This document shows positions 1 through 7,950 of a DNA stretch of 64,000 nt, in pieces (within the stretch, counting starts at the first letter, position 1; every line of letters starts with the position of its first letter). The stretch is from Hymenobacter sp. DG25B (GTDB lineage: Bacteria; Bacteroidota; Bacteroidia; Cytophagales; Hymenobacteraceae). The stretch covers positions 3,348,001 through 3,412,000 of the forward strand of contig NZ_CP010054.1 of assembly GCF_000801315.1 (NCBI RefSeq). Direction: 5' to 3'. Below the pieces are notes generated by a model. It searched no databases. It saw only the letters and a program-made list of their open reading frames with translations, and was not told where the DNA came from. The position numbers and the translations under genes were made by a program.

Positions 1-1133
1 GGCGCGTAGAGCCCATCCGGCTGCAGCCCCTGCTGGGCATCCAGCGCTGGGACCGGGCCGTTGTCAACTTTACGCCGGTAGTGGGGGCCAATTCGTCGGA
101 TAAGCTGATGGTGGGCGCGGCCTTCTACAGCAGCCCGGCCGTGCTGCAGCGTCTCAGCTACGTGGCCATGCCCATGTACAGCTTCAACCAGAAAGAGCTG
201 AATGGCATTGGGATGCTGAATGTAAACGTGCTGCCCGACCGGTATGCCCGCCAGATTGTGACCGGAGTGCTGCTGCAGCGTTTTGAGCGCTACCGCAAAG
301 TAGAGCCCAGCATTACCTTCCTGCTGCCCGCTACCGGCTTTAATGCGCCCCAGCACCGCGTGAAGTTCGCAACGGCTTCCATTTACCTGCAGGATGAGCA
401 GGTAACCAGCAGCATTCAGACCATAGAGTACGGCGTGAAAGGCGGTGATGCCCGCCGGCATTGGAATGCTGATGTGGAGTTTAACAAGCTCACGCGTAAC
501 CGGGAACTGGACGACCGGAATGCGAACCTGTTGCGTGCCAGCGCTACCCTGGAGCATTTCTACAGCCCCAAAAAGAGCATTCAGGTTCGGTTGTTTGGTG
601 GGCGCTTCCTGTCCAACATTTCGGCACAGGCCAGCGACTCGCTACTGGCCGAGCGCGACGTTCCCCAGCCTTACGTGCTGGGCCTGAGTGGCAGCCCCGA
701 CTACCGCTACCAGACGGCTTTCCTGGACCGCCAGCAGATTTCGCCCGCGTTTGCGGCCCAACGCCACCAGACCGACGACCGTGACGGTGCTTTCAAAGCG
801 TATATTCCGGCCGCCAGCACCAAATGGCTGGCTTCGCTGAACGTCCTGGCCGATTTGCCGGTAACTTCACTCAAGGCCTTTGTAGACCTGGGCGCCATGC
901 AGAATAAGGTGACAGTAGTAGAAGGCCGCCGGGCGCAGCGGCTGTTTTACGATGCCGGCCTGGTCGTGCCTTTGTTCGGCAGCCGCCTCCAGTTTTATCT
1001 GCCGGTGGCGGGCTCACAGTTTGAGAATGGCTTGCCCGGCAGCCGCAAAGACTTCACCGATAACATTCGGTTTGTCTTCCATCTGGAAAGCCTGAACCCC
1101 TTCCGGATCCTGGATGAGCAACTGGCCAAATAG
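1..1133 (+). CDS. C-terminal part of an outer-membrane beta-barrel protein, possibly an M1-type peptidase tail (partial)
   Basis: The reading frame is open from base 3 (frame Arg-Val-Glu-Pro) to the stop at 1131-1133, so the start lies outside the window; the GTG at 81 is not a convincing start because the open frame continues upstream of it. About 376 residues are visible. They alternate short hydrophobic or aromatic strands with polar turns, as in a Bacteroidota outer-membrane barrel, and end in a stretch of NIRFVFHLESLNPF type. I recall similar tails on Bacteroidota M1 (gluzincin) metallopeptidases, but no HExxH zinc site is visible here because the N-terminus is missing, so the peptidase identity is only a suggestion. 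Its last 20 bases overlap the next lipoprotein gene, which suggests co-transcription. Confidence 0.55.
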   Translation, partial: RVEPIRLQPLLGIQRWDRAVVNFTPVVGANSSDKLMVGAAFYSSPAVLQRLSYVAMPMYSFNQKELNGIGMLNVNVLPDRYARQIVTGVLLQRFERYRKVEPSITFLLPATGFNAPQHRVKFATASIYLQDEQVTSSIQTIEYGVKGGDARRHWNADVEFNKLTRNRELDDRNANLLRASATLEHFYSPKKSIQVRLFGGRFLSNISAQASDSLLAERDVPQPYVLGLSGSPDYRYQTAFLDRQQISPAFAAQRHQTDDRDGAFKAYIPAASTKWLASLNVLADLPVTSLKAFVDLGAMQNKVTVVEGRRAQRLFYDAGLVVPLFGSRLQFYLPVAGSQFENGLPGSRKDFTDNIRFVFHLESLNPFRILDEQLAK

Positions 1134-1725
1134 CGCGGGCAAACGCCTGCTTTCCCTAATGCTGCTGGCAGGGCTCCTCGGCGCTGCCAGCAGCTGCGGT
1201 ACGGACTATGCTAACCTGCCTACTTTCTCGGCGGAGCGCAAGCTGCTGCAGGTAGTAGTGGAGGTGCCGGCCGGCACTAACCACCTGCAGTACTTTGATC
1301 CGGCTACGCAGGAATTCCGGGCCATGCACCGGGCGGGCTTAGAGCAGGTAGTGGAATACCTCCCCTGTCCCGGTAATCAGGGCTTTATACCGGGCACCCG
1401 GGCAGCGGGCTCCGAGTTGCCCATGCAGTCCCTGGTGCTGGCAGAAACCCAGGCGCAGGGCACTATTATGGAGGTGCTCCCTTTGGCGCTGCTTACGCTG
1501 GATGACAATGGCACGCTGAAAAATATTGTGGTTACCACTCCTGCCCGCCCAAGTCAGCAGATTTTGCCCAAAGTGGAATCCTGGCAGGATTTGACAAGGC
1601 AATACCCAAGTGTGCGGGAAGCGGTGCGCCAGTGGTACCAGCATCAGGGCCGGGCCGGCGAAATCCGGATAGTGAGCTGGAAGGATGAACGGGCAGCCGA
1701 GCAGGCCGTGAAAGGTGCTATGTAG
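1114..1725 (+). CDS. Pyrophosphatase-like lipoprotein, catalytic aspartates lost
   Basis: A 203-residue protein with a lipoprotein signal (hydrophobic stretch, then ASSC around residue 28), so probably anchored on the periplasmic or outer membrane. The mature part follows soluble family I inorganic pyrophosphatase: EVPAGTN at 50-56, the PCPGNQGFIPGT block at 84-95 (family pattern YPxNYGYIPxT), then SELPMQSLVL at 100-109 where the family has DGDPxDVLVL, then LDDNGTLK at 129-136. All three metal-binding Asp of DGDPxD are replaced (Ser, Leu, Gln), the following KD/ED-type Asp is Leu, and the active-site Tyr of the NYG motif is Gln. It is therefore probably inactive as a pyrophosphatase. Membrane-anchored active relatives exist in Bacteroidota, and this looks like a decayed or repurposed paralogue. 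It starts inside the end of the preceding barrel gene (20-bp overlap) and is followed by a strong bidirectional terminator. Confidence 0.75.
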   Translation: MSNWPNSAGKRLLSLMLLAGLLGAASSCGTDYANLPTFSAERKLLQVVVEVPAGTNHLQYFDPATQEFRAMHRAGLEQVVEYLPCPGNQGFIPGTRAAGSELPMQSLVLAETQAQGTIMEVLPLALLTLDDNGTLKNIVVTTPARPSQQILPKVESWQDLTRQYPSVREAVRQWYQHQGRAGEIRIVSWKDERAAEQAVKGAM

Positions 1726-1750
1726 CCGGCCGCTTACCAAAGGCACAAAT

Positions 1751-1784
1751 AAAAAGCCCCGCCAGGAATCTGGCGGGGCTTTTT
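1751..1784. terminator. Bidirectional intrinsic terminator
   Basis: A perfect 14-bp inverted repeat (1751-1764 and 1771-1784, core GCCCCGCCA) with a 6-nt loop, A-tract on the left and T-tract on the right. It lies between two convergent genes and can end transcription from both sides. Confidence 0.9.
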
Positions 1785-1811
1785 GTATAGGAGAAAGGCG
1801 TTGCGAAACGA

Positions 1812-2519
1812 CTACTCGATTTTGTTCATGCGCTCTTTCACTGCTTCCAGCGATACGCGCATGTTAACAATGTCGGCCCGGGCAGCTTCCTGCTCTTTCA
1901 GGTTCATGTCAATCTGGTTGTTGTACTGCTGCAGTTCGGCAGCGTTCTGCACCAGCTGCTGCTGAATCTCCAGCTTCTTAACCTTGTTCTTCTCGATGTC
2001 CTTGCGGATAGCATCTGACTTGGCAATAACCGCGTTGTGGTTGTTCTGAGAAGCCACCAGTGCCTTTTCGGCTTCGGCTACCTGCAGGGCCAGGTCTTCG
2101 CGGTAGAGCATGCGGGCGAAATCCTTCAGATACTGCTCGCTGGACTTCCACTGTACAGGCGTAGCGTCTTTGCTCAGGTAAGCATTGCCCAGGTCAATAG
2201 ACCACCAAACGGTAGTACCGGTAGGCGTAGCGTCTACTTTGCTGATGATACGGATTGGAGTCTTCGAAATAGCTTCTACTACCACGCCATCCATGGTGTA
2301 AATGCCTTTATCGACTTTTACTTTGCCGATTTTTTCGTTGATCCACTTCTGCCATGAGTCATCGACGCGCTTGCTGTCGAGCTGAATAGTTACCCGCTGG
2401 CCTTTGCGCGGGATGCCTTTGATGGCCATTTCGGTTTCGTCCACCGGCGATTTCTGCGCATAGCCAGTCACCGTTAGTACAAACATCAAAAGCAGGGTTA
2501 AGAGTAAGCCTGGTTTCAT
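1812..2519 (-). CDS. Secreted protein with C-terminal coiled coil, unknown function
   Basis: 235 residues. The N-terminal signal peptide (MKPGLLLTLLLMFVLTV, cleavage probably after GYA) sends it to the periplasm or beyond. Residues ~25-135 form a mixed domain with a conserved-looking TTVWWSIDLGNAYL stretch. Residues ~140-235 are an almost uninterrupted heptad-type coiled coil rich in Lys, Glu, Gln and Asn. I do not recognise a named family. The gene is alone on its strand, ends at the bidirectional terminator 1751-1784, and has an exact TAAATTTG -7 element about 70 bases upstream. The coiled coil suggests oligomerisation, which is inference. Confidence 0.7.
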   Translation of the reverse strand: MKPGLLLTLLLMFVLTVTGYAQKSPVDETEMAIKGIPRKGQRVTIQLDSKRVDDSWQKWINEKIGKVKVDKGIYTMDGVVVEAISKTPIRIISKVDATPTGTTVWWSIDLGNAYLSKDATPVQWKSSEQYLKDFARMLYREDLALQVAEAEKALVASQNNHNAVIAKSDAIRKDIEKNKVKKLEIQQQLVQNAAELQQYNNQIDMNLKEQEAARADIVNMRVSLEAVKERMNKIE

Positions 2520-2590
2520 AGATGAAAGTGTTAAAAAGAAGTTAAATGCAATAGGTCAGAAGTGGCGCCCGTGGTGGCAAACCGACTCAT

Positions 2591-2598
2591 CAAATTTA
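2591..2598 (-). promoter_or_regulatory. Bacteroidota -7 element (TAAATTTG) for the 1812-2519 gene
   Basis: On the minus strand the octamer matches TAnnTTTG exactly, 72 bases before the ATG. No clear TTG is seen at the usual -33 distance. The rest of 2600-2779 is AT-rich and probably holds the divergent promoter for the pterin genes, which I could not pinpoint. Confidence 0.45.
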
Positions 2599-2779
2599 AC
2601 TATAGGTTAGGCATTTCCTTCTGCTGAGCTTCTATTTTTTTCCTATTATCACCATTTTATCATACAAACACAATTTCAACTATTATAAATTATATTAAAC
2701 CAAAAATATTGTTGTTTTCACAGGCAAATTCCCTCACTATCGGCAAACATTAGCACCCTCCAGTAGTTAAAAAGCGACT

Positions 2780-3187
2780 ATGAAAGTTACCGTTTGCCGT
2801 AAGGAACACTTTAACGCAGCCCACCGATTGTACAATCCGGCCTGGACGGATGCGCGCAATGCGGAGGTATTTGGCCCTTGTGCCAATGTGAATTACCACG
2901 GGCACAATTATGAGCTGGTGGTACGCGTAACCGGGGAGGTAGATCCGGATACGGGCTACGTGTATGACATGAAGCACCTGAGCTCTCTGATTAAAACCGA
3001 GATTCTGGATACCTTTGACCACCGAAATCTGAATCTGGACACGGTTGATTTCCGGAACCTGATTCCCACGGCCGAAAATATTGCCGTGGTCATCTGGCAA
3101 CGCCTTCGTCCGCACCTGGCAGCCCCCCTGGGCTTATCGGTCACCCTGTTCGAGACCGAGCGCAACTTTGTTGAATACCATGGATAA
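2780..3187 (+). CDS. 6-pyruvoyl/6-carboxytetrahydropterin synthase family protein (PTPS/QueD)
   Basis: 135 residues, full length for the family. It acts on 7,8-dihydroneopterin triphosphate, the product of GTP cyclohydrolase I. Zinc ligands are visible: H15 (FNAAH), H40 and H42 (HGH), with D80-H81 and a late Glu (LFETER) as in the family active site. The catalytic cysteine C34 is separated from the HGH by five residues (Cx5HGH). This is the spacing of eukaryotic-type PTPS-II used for tetrahydrobiopterin, not the Cx3HGH of QueD used for queuosine. The region ENIAVVIWQRL also resembles animal PTPS. The product is therefore better predicted as 6-pyruvoyl-tetrahydropterin than as 6-carboxytetrahydropterin, although automatic annotation usually says queD. 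Its stop codon overlaps the start of folE by 8 bases, so the two are translationally coupled. Confidence 0.88.
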   Translation: MKVTVCRKEHFNAAHRLYNPAWTDARNAEVFGPCANVNYHGHNYELVVRVTGEVDPDTGYVYDMKHLSSLIKTEILDTFDHRNLNLDTVDFRNLIPTAENIAVVIWQRLRPHLAAPLGLSVTLFETERNFVEYHG

Positions 3188-3836
3188 CTCCGTGCCCGGC
3201 CCTGAGGCCGACGCCCACCTGCCCCAAGATCTGCGCACCCCCCTGCGGCCTGATGCCTTCGCGCTTTCCGAGCAGGAGAAAATTGCCGCTATTGAACCCC
3301 ATTTTCGGGAAATCATGAACCTGCTGGGGCTTGATCTAACCGACGACAGCCTGGCCGGCACGCCCCGCCGGGTGGCAAAAATGTATGTGCAGGAATGGTT
3401 CCGGGGGCTCAATCCGGAGCATCAGCCGGAGGTGCGCCTGTTTGAAAACCGCTACCACTACCACCAGATGCTGGTGGAGCGCGACATTACGCTGTTTTCC
3501 TGCTGTGAGCACCACTTTGTGCCCATCATTGGCAAGGCGCACGTGGCGTATATGCCCGGCGAGAAAGTGGTAGGCCTGAGCAAGCTCAACCGCGTAGTGC
3601 AATACTATGCGCGCCGCCCCCAGGTGCAGGAGCGCCTCACGCGCCAGATTGCCGAGGAGCTGAAGCACGCCTTGCACACCAATGATGTGGCCGTACTGAT
3701 TGAAGCCGACCATTTATGCGTGATGAGCCGGGGCGTGAATGATACCAGCAGTAGCACCATTACGGCCGAATATTCCGGCATTTTCTTGCAGCAGGAACAC
3801 TATCGAACTGAGTTCCTGCGCCTCATCGGCAAATAA
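3180..3836 (+). CDS. folE: GTP cyclohydrolase I
   Basis: 218 residues from the ATG at 3180, which overlaps the end of the upstream pterin synthase gene by 8 bases; the frame is also open further upstream, but there it lies inside that gene. The enzyme converts GTP to 7,8-dihydroneopterin triphosphate, the first step of folate and biopterin synthesis, in the cytoplasm. Zinc ligands match the E. coli enzyme: C109 and H112 in FSCCEHHFVP, and C180 in ADHLCVMSRGV. The catalytic helix GLSKLNRVVQYYARRPQVQ and the C-terminal TSSSTITAEYSG are typical. The coupling to a Cx5HGH pterin synthase means consecutive steps of one pathway are co-expressed. Confidence 0.96.
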   Translation: MDNSVPGPEADAHLPQDLRTPLRPDAFALSEQEKIAAIEPHFREIMNLLGLDLTDDSLAGTPRRVAKMYVQEWFRGLNPEHQPEVRLFENRYHYHQMLVERDITLFSCCEHHFVPIIGKAHVAYMPGEKVVGLSKLNRVVQYYARRPQVQERLTRQIAEELKHALHTNDVAVLIEADHLCVMSRGVNDTSSSTITAEYSGIFLQQEHYRTEFLRLIGK

Positions 3837-3901
3837 CAACTGCGGCAAGTAGGTTTTTGGTTGTAGCTTGCGCGCCCAAATTTCTACCCAGCTTCCGGCC
3901 T

Positions 3902-4840
3902 ATGGCTACTAGCACGAATGAATCGGCCCGCAAGGTTCTTATTGCGGGCGGCACCGGTCTGATTGGCACGCGCTTAAGCGAAATGCTGATTGATGCAGGC
4001 TATGATGTGGCCCACGTGAGCCGCCAGGGCGGCGCCTCGCACTACCGGCGGTTCCGCTGGGATTTGCGCGCCAAAACCATTGACGAAGCCGCCGTACCCT
4101 ACGCCGACTACATTATCAATCTGGCTGGCTCCAGCGTTTCGGATGGCAAGTGGACGGATGAGCGCAAGCGCGATATTATGGAAAGCCGCCTGGGCGGCAC
4201 CAACCTGCTGGTACGGGAGCTGCGCGAGCGTGCTAACCATGTGCGGGCTTTTATCTCCGCCTCTGCCATTGGCATTTACGGGGATGCCGGCGACAAAATA
4301 GTAAACGAAGAAACGCCCCCGGCTTCCTCCAAAGATTTCCTGGCCGATGTGGCCCACCAGTGGGAGCTGGCCGCCGAGCAGGCCGCGGCGCTGGGCGTAC
4401 GGACGGTTATTTCCCGCATTGGAATTGTACTGAGCGACCAGGGCGGCGCCCTGCCCTCCATGGCCCGGCCCGTGAAGCTCATGGCCGGCGCGCCGCTGGG
4501 CTCGGGCCAGCAGTTTATGTCCTGGATTCATCTGGATGACCTTTGCCGCCTGATTATTCAGATGATGGAGGAAGGCCATTGGGAAGGCACCTACAATGCC
4601 GTAGCGCCTAACCCCGTTCGCAACAAGGAATTCACCCAGATGCTGGCCGAGGTCATGCACCGGCCGCTGGTGCTCCCGAAAGTGCCGGAGTTTGGCCTGA
4701 AGCTGATGATGGGCGAGATGAGCGAAATTGTGCTGGCCTCGCAGCGCGTTAGCGCCGAGAAAATCATGCACGAAGGCTTCACTTTTGAGTACCCGCACCT
4801 GCAGGAAGCCTTGGAGTCTTTTTACGGCGACGATGAATAG
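3902..4840 (+). CDS. TIGR01777 family SDR-type protein (YfcH-like)
   Basis: 312 residues from the ATG at 3902; an in-frame TTG at 3857 would add 15 non-conserved residues. The N-terminal Rossmann motif GGTGLIGTRL marks an extended short-chain dehydrogenase or epimerase fold. The YADYIINLAGSSVSDGKWT, SASAIGIYG and FMSWIHLDDLCRLI blocks and the C-terminal VLPKVPEFGLKLMMGEMSE segment are hallmarks of the TIGR01777 / DUF1731 family. The biochemical role of this family is not established. It lies 65 bases after folE on the same strand, but I would not assume it is a pterin reductase: sepiapterin reductases are a different SDR subgroup. Confidence 0.88.
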   Translation: MATSTNESARKVLIAGGTGLIGTRLSEMLIDAGYDVAHVSRQGGASHYRRFRWDLRAKTIDEAAVPYADYIINLAGSSVSDGKWTDERKRDIMESRLGGTNLLVRELRERANHVRAFISASAIGIYGDAGDKIVNEETPPASSKDFLADVAHQWELAAEQAAALGVRTVISRIGIVLSDQGGALPSMARPVKLMAGAPLGSGQQFMSWIHLDDLCRLIIQMMEEGHWEGTYNAVAPNPVRNKEFTQMLAEVMHRPLVLPKVPEFGLKLMMGEMSEIVLASQRVSAEKIMHEGFTFEYPHLQEALESFYGDDE

Positions 4841-4843
4841 AAA

Positions 4844-5386
4844 ATGAGAAGGAATATAACTTCTATCCTCGTTCTTCTGTTTTTTAGTACCTGCGCTTGT
4901 GCACAGTCTACTCAAAAACTACCCATATCTGGCGTTTATGTGGGCTTGGAGCCTTACGGCGCCTCTAGTAAAGATGATATTACTCCCCATGATTTAACAG
5001 ACCGATGGTACCACGAAAACACATTTGTGGTAAACGGAACAAACTGCTCATTGGAAAGCGTACCGGTCGTCTTTACTAAACGAAGAGGCAAGCAGTATTC
5101 AGCTTCAGATGGTGGGTTTCTAACCTATAAGGGAAGGTTAGTTTGGGAAACAGATTCTCTATTAGCAAAAATGAGACTTACTGATAGCGACTATGCTATG
5201 GTAGTGAGCTACCGCTATATTAATCCAGCAGATAGCAATTCATCATTATCTTTTGAAGAACAAGTGAAGCGCGGGATACTGGTTCCTGATTCCAGTGCTG
5301 CTAAACCAACTTATTCACTTCGGGTACTTCCTACTGGGCTGTTACTAAATGGAGTGCGGTATCAGTTGAAAGGAAAAGCTAGATAA
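4844..5386 (+). CDS. Small exported protein of unknown function
   Basis: 180 residues, starting 3 bases after the previous stop. It has a signal peptide (MRRNITSILVLLFFSTCACA, cleavage near ACA-Q). The mature part is predicted to be mostly beta (SGVYVGLEPYG, FVVNGTNCSLESVPVVFTK, YSLRVLPTGLLLNGVRYQL). No family recognised. The base composition is clearly more AT-rich than its neighbours, and typical high-GC codons are less dominant, which suggests a later arrival or relaxed selection. It is convergent with the penicillin-binding protein gene, and no clear hairpin separates them. Confidence 0.6.
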   Translation: MRRNITSILVLLFFSTCACAQSTQKLPISGVYVGLEPYGASSKDDITPHDLTDRWYHENTFVVNGTNCSLESVPVVFTKRRGKQYSASDGGFLTYKGRLVWETDSLLAKMRLTDSDYAMVVSYRYINPADSNSSLSFEEQVKRGILVPDSSAAKPTYSLRVLPTGLLLNGVRYQLKGKAR

Positions 5387-5408
5387 GCAATCCACAGTAA
5401 CGTCTACC

Positions 5409-7781
5409 TTACAGGCTATCCGGCACGGCCACAGCCCCGCTGTTGATTTGCTCCAGCAGGTTATCCACCACAATACTGTCCACGGGCTCGGCGCGCTTGG
5501 GGCGGGGGTCTTCGGTGTAGCAAACGTATTTCTTGGAAATCTTGACCGTGGGCTTGGGGAAGGGCCCCATGGTAATATCCAGGTCCCGGTCCTGGTAGAG
5601 CTTTTCCATATAGGTGCCAAAGATGGGCAGGGCCATGCGGCCGCCTTCGCCCTGTTGCGAGCGGAAGAAGTGGATGCTACGGTCCTCGCCCCCTACCCAC
5701 ACGCCGGTTACCAGATCCTTGGTCACGCCCATGTACCAGCCATCGGAATAGTTGGAGGTGGTGCCGGTTTTGCCGCCTATCTGGTTGTTTTTCTTCCAGA
5801 GCTCATACTCCCACAGGGCCTGGGAGGTGCCGCCGGGCTCATCCATGCCGCCGCGCAGCATATACAGCATCAGCCAGGCCGTTTCGGCCGGAATTACGCG
5901 CTTCTGCACGGGGTCAAACTGCTTGATAACGTTGCCGTTGCGGTCCTCGATGCGGGTGATATACATAGGCTCCGTGCGGAAGCCGGTGTTTACGAAGGTG
6001 CTATAAGCATCCACCATCTCATACACACTTACGTCACCGGCCGAGCCCAGCCCGATGCTGGGCACCGGCAGCAGCGGGCTGGTGATGCCTACTTTATGGG
6101 CGTATTTCACCACGTTTTCCCAGCCCACCAGTTCTGTTAGCTGGGCCGTTACGGAGTTGATGGAGCGGGCCATGGCCGTACGCAGCGTCATGTTAATGCC
6201 GGTGTATTCGCGCGTTACGTTATCGGGCTTCCACTCCATGTTTTTGCCGTTTTCCACGTACTTAATGGTCACGCGCTGGTCCCGGATCCGGTCGCAGGGG
6301 GAGTAACCATTGTCAATGGCGGTGAGGTACACAAAGGGCTTGAAGGTAGAGCCAGCCTGGCGCTTGCCCTGCTTCACGTGGTCGTACTTAAAGAAGCGGA
6401 AGTTGATACCGCCCACCCAGGCCTTCACGTGGCCGCTGAAGGGGTCCATGGTCATCATGCCGGCGTGCAAAAAGTGCTTGTAGTACGCCAGCGAGTCGAG
6501 CGGAGAAAGCACCAGGGTAGTGTCGCCGTCGCCTTTCCAGGTAAACACCTTCATGGGGCGCTTGTGGTGCAGGGCCGAGTCCAGCAGATCCGGACGGCCT
6601 TTGTAGCGGGCGGCCAGCAGCTTATACTGGTCGGTGCGCTTCATCTGGTTTTCAATGAAGTTGGGAATTTCCTTGCCATCCTCATCCACCCAGGGGTTTG
6701 AGCCCCGGTTGCGCCAGAAGTTATCGAAGGAGCGCTGCAAGGCCTTCATCCGGCTCTGCAGGGACTCTTCGGCATGGGCCTGCATGCGGGAGTCGATGGT
6801 GGTGTAAATCTTCAGGCCGTCGCGGTACATATCGTACCCGTTCTTCTCGCACCACTTATTCACAAACTGGCTAACGGCCCCGCGGAAGTAATTCTCCGGC
6901 CCATCTACGTGCCGCTCCACCTGGTAGTGCAGCACAATGGGCCGCTGCTGCAGCATTTTCACACTATCAGCAGAGAGAAAACCGGCCTGCCCCATGCGCT
7001 CCAGCACCAGGTTGCGGCGGCGCAAAGCGGCTTCCGGGTGGAAGCGGGCATTGTAGGTAGTAGGCGCGTTTACGGCCCCAATCAGCATGGCGGCTTCTTC
7101 GGGCTTGAGGCTGTCGGGGGAGGTGCTGAAGAAGGTTTTGGCGGCTACTTTAATACCGAAGGAGCTGGAGCCGTAATCCACGGTATTCAGATACATCCGT
7201 AGAATTTCTTCCTTGGTGTAGCGCTTTTCCAGCTCTACTGCCGTTAGCCATTCTTTGGTTTTGCTGATGACGGTACTGACCACCGGGATGTAACCCAGCA
7301 AGCCGCGGGTTTCGCCGCGGCGGGTTTTGTACAGGTTTTTAGCCAGCTGCTGCGTAATGGTGCTACCGCCGCGCTTATCGCCCTGCACCACGGCGTACAC
7401 CGTGCCCAGCAAAGCCTGGGCATCAATGCCGGAGTGTTGGTAGTAGCGCACGTCCTCGGTGGCAATCAGGGCTTTCACCAGCATAGGCGACATTTTGCTG
7501 TACGCCACCGGCACGCGGTTTTCGCGGAAATACCGGCCTATCATCACCCCATCGGAGGTATACAGCTCCGAGGCCTGCTCCACTTTGGGGTTTTCCAGTT
7601 CCTCCAGGCTCGGCGACTTGCCAAACAAGAACAGAAAATTAGTGCCGACCAGAATAGGATACAGCAGAAACACCCCCAGCCCTATAACAAAGAAGCCCCA
7701 GATAGCCCGGGTCAGAATATTGGGCCAGCGCCGCCGGGGAACTGTTTTAACGGGGGATTTAGACGAATTAGAAGCAGACAT
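5409..7781 (-). CDS. Class A penicillin-binding protein (PBP1A-like, GT51 transglycosylase plus transpeptidase)
   Basis: 790 residues, normal length for the family. A short cytoplasmic N-terminus rich in Arg and Lys is followed by one membrane anchor (residues ~25-48). The glycosyltransferase domain has the catalytic ATEDVRYYQHSG (Glu109) and GGSTITQQLAKNL (138-150). The transpeptidase domain has S478 in AGSTFKPF, the SIN motif at 540-542 and KTG at 671-673 (GGKTGTTSNY). It polymerises and cross-links peptidoglycan in the periplasm. About 75 residues downstream of the core end in an acidic/proline tail without known motif. The gene stands alone on the minus strand, with an exact TATATTTG element 50 bases upstream of the start. 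Confidence 0.95.
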   Translation of the reverse strand: MSASNSSKSPVKTVPRRRWPNILTRAIWGFFVIGLGVFLLYPILVGTNFLFLFGKSPSLEELENPKVEQASELYTSDGVMIGRYFRENRVPVAYSKMSPMLVKALIATEDVRYYQHSGIDAQALLGTVYAVVQGDKRGGSTITQQLAKNLYKTRRGETRGLLGYIPVVSTVISKTKEWLTAVELEKRYTKEEILRMYLNTVDYGSSSFGIKVAAKTFFSTSPDSLKPEEAAMLIGAVNAPTTYNARFHPEAALRRRNLVLERMGQAGFLSADSVKMLQQRPIVLHYQVERHVDGPENYFRGAVSQFVNKWCEKNGYDMYRDGLKIYTTIDSRMQAHAEESLQSRMKALQRSFDNFWRNRGSNPWVDEDGKEIPNFIENQMKRTDQYKLLAARYKGRPDLLDSALHHKRPMKVFTWKGDGDTTLVLSPLDSLAYYKHFLHAGMMTMDPFSGHVKAWVGGINFRFFKYDHVKQGKRQAGSTFKPFVYLTAIDNGYSPCDRIRDQRVTIKYVENGKNMEWKPDNVTREYTGINMTLRTAMARSINSVTAQLTELVGWENVVKYAHKVGITSPLLPVPSIGLGSAGDVSVYEMVDAYSTFVNTGFRTEPMYITRIEDRNGNVIKQFDPVQKRVIPAETAWLMLYMLRGGMDEPGGTSQALWEYELWKKNNQIGGKTGTTSNYSDGWYMGVTKDLVTGVWVGGEDRSIHFFRSQQGEGGRMALPIFGTYMEKLYQDRDLDITMGPFPKPTVKISKKYVCYTEDPRPKRAEPVDSIVVDNLLEQINSGAVAVPDSL

Positions 7782-7830
7782 GCAGCGCGTGTTGGGGCCA
7801 AGTCAGGGCCAATGCCTGGCGTTGGGAAAG

Positions 7831-7838
7831 CAAATATA
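7831..7838 (-). promoter_or_regulatory. Bacteroidota -7 element (TATATTTG) for the PBP gene
   Basis: Exact TAnnTTTG match on the minus strand, 50 bases before the ATG of the penicillin-binding protein. The same octamer precedes three other genes in this window (38025, 60682, 62959). Confidence 0.5.
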
Positions 7839-7950
7839 CCAGTTAGCGGCGGCTCAGCGCCGCGCTAAATTGCAGGAACGGCCGTAAGGTAATCAGCCCG
7901 GCCAATGTGCGCGGGAATCCGTTATTTGCCGGTTCAGCTTCTCTTTGCCC

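Noticed and set aside
3974..4915. Long antisense frame (313 codons) opposite the TIGR01777 gene
   Set aside because: It is a composition effect of high-GC coding sequence on the other strand; the plus-strand protein has clear family motifs.
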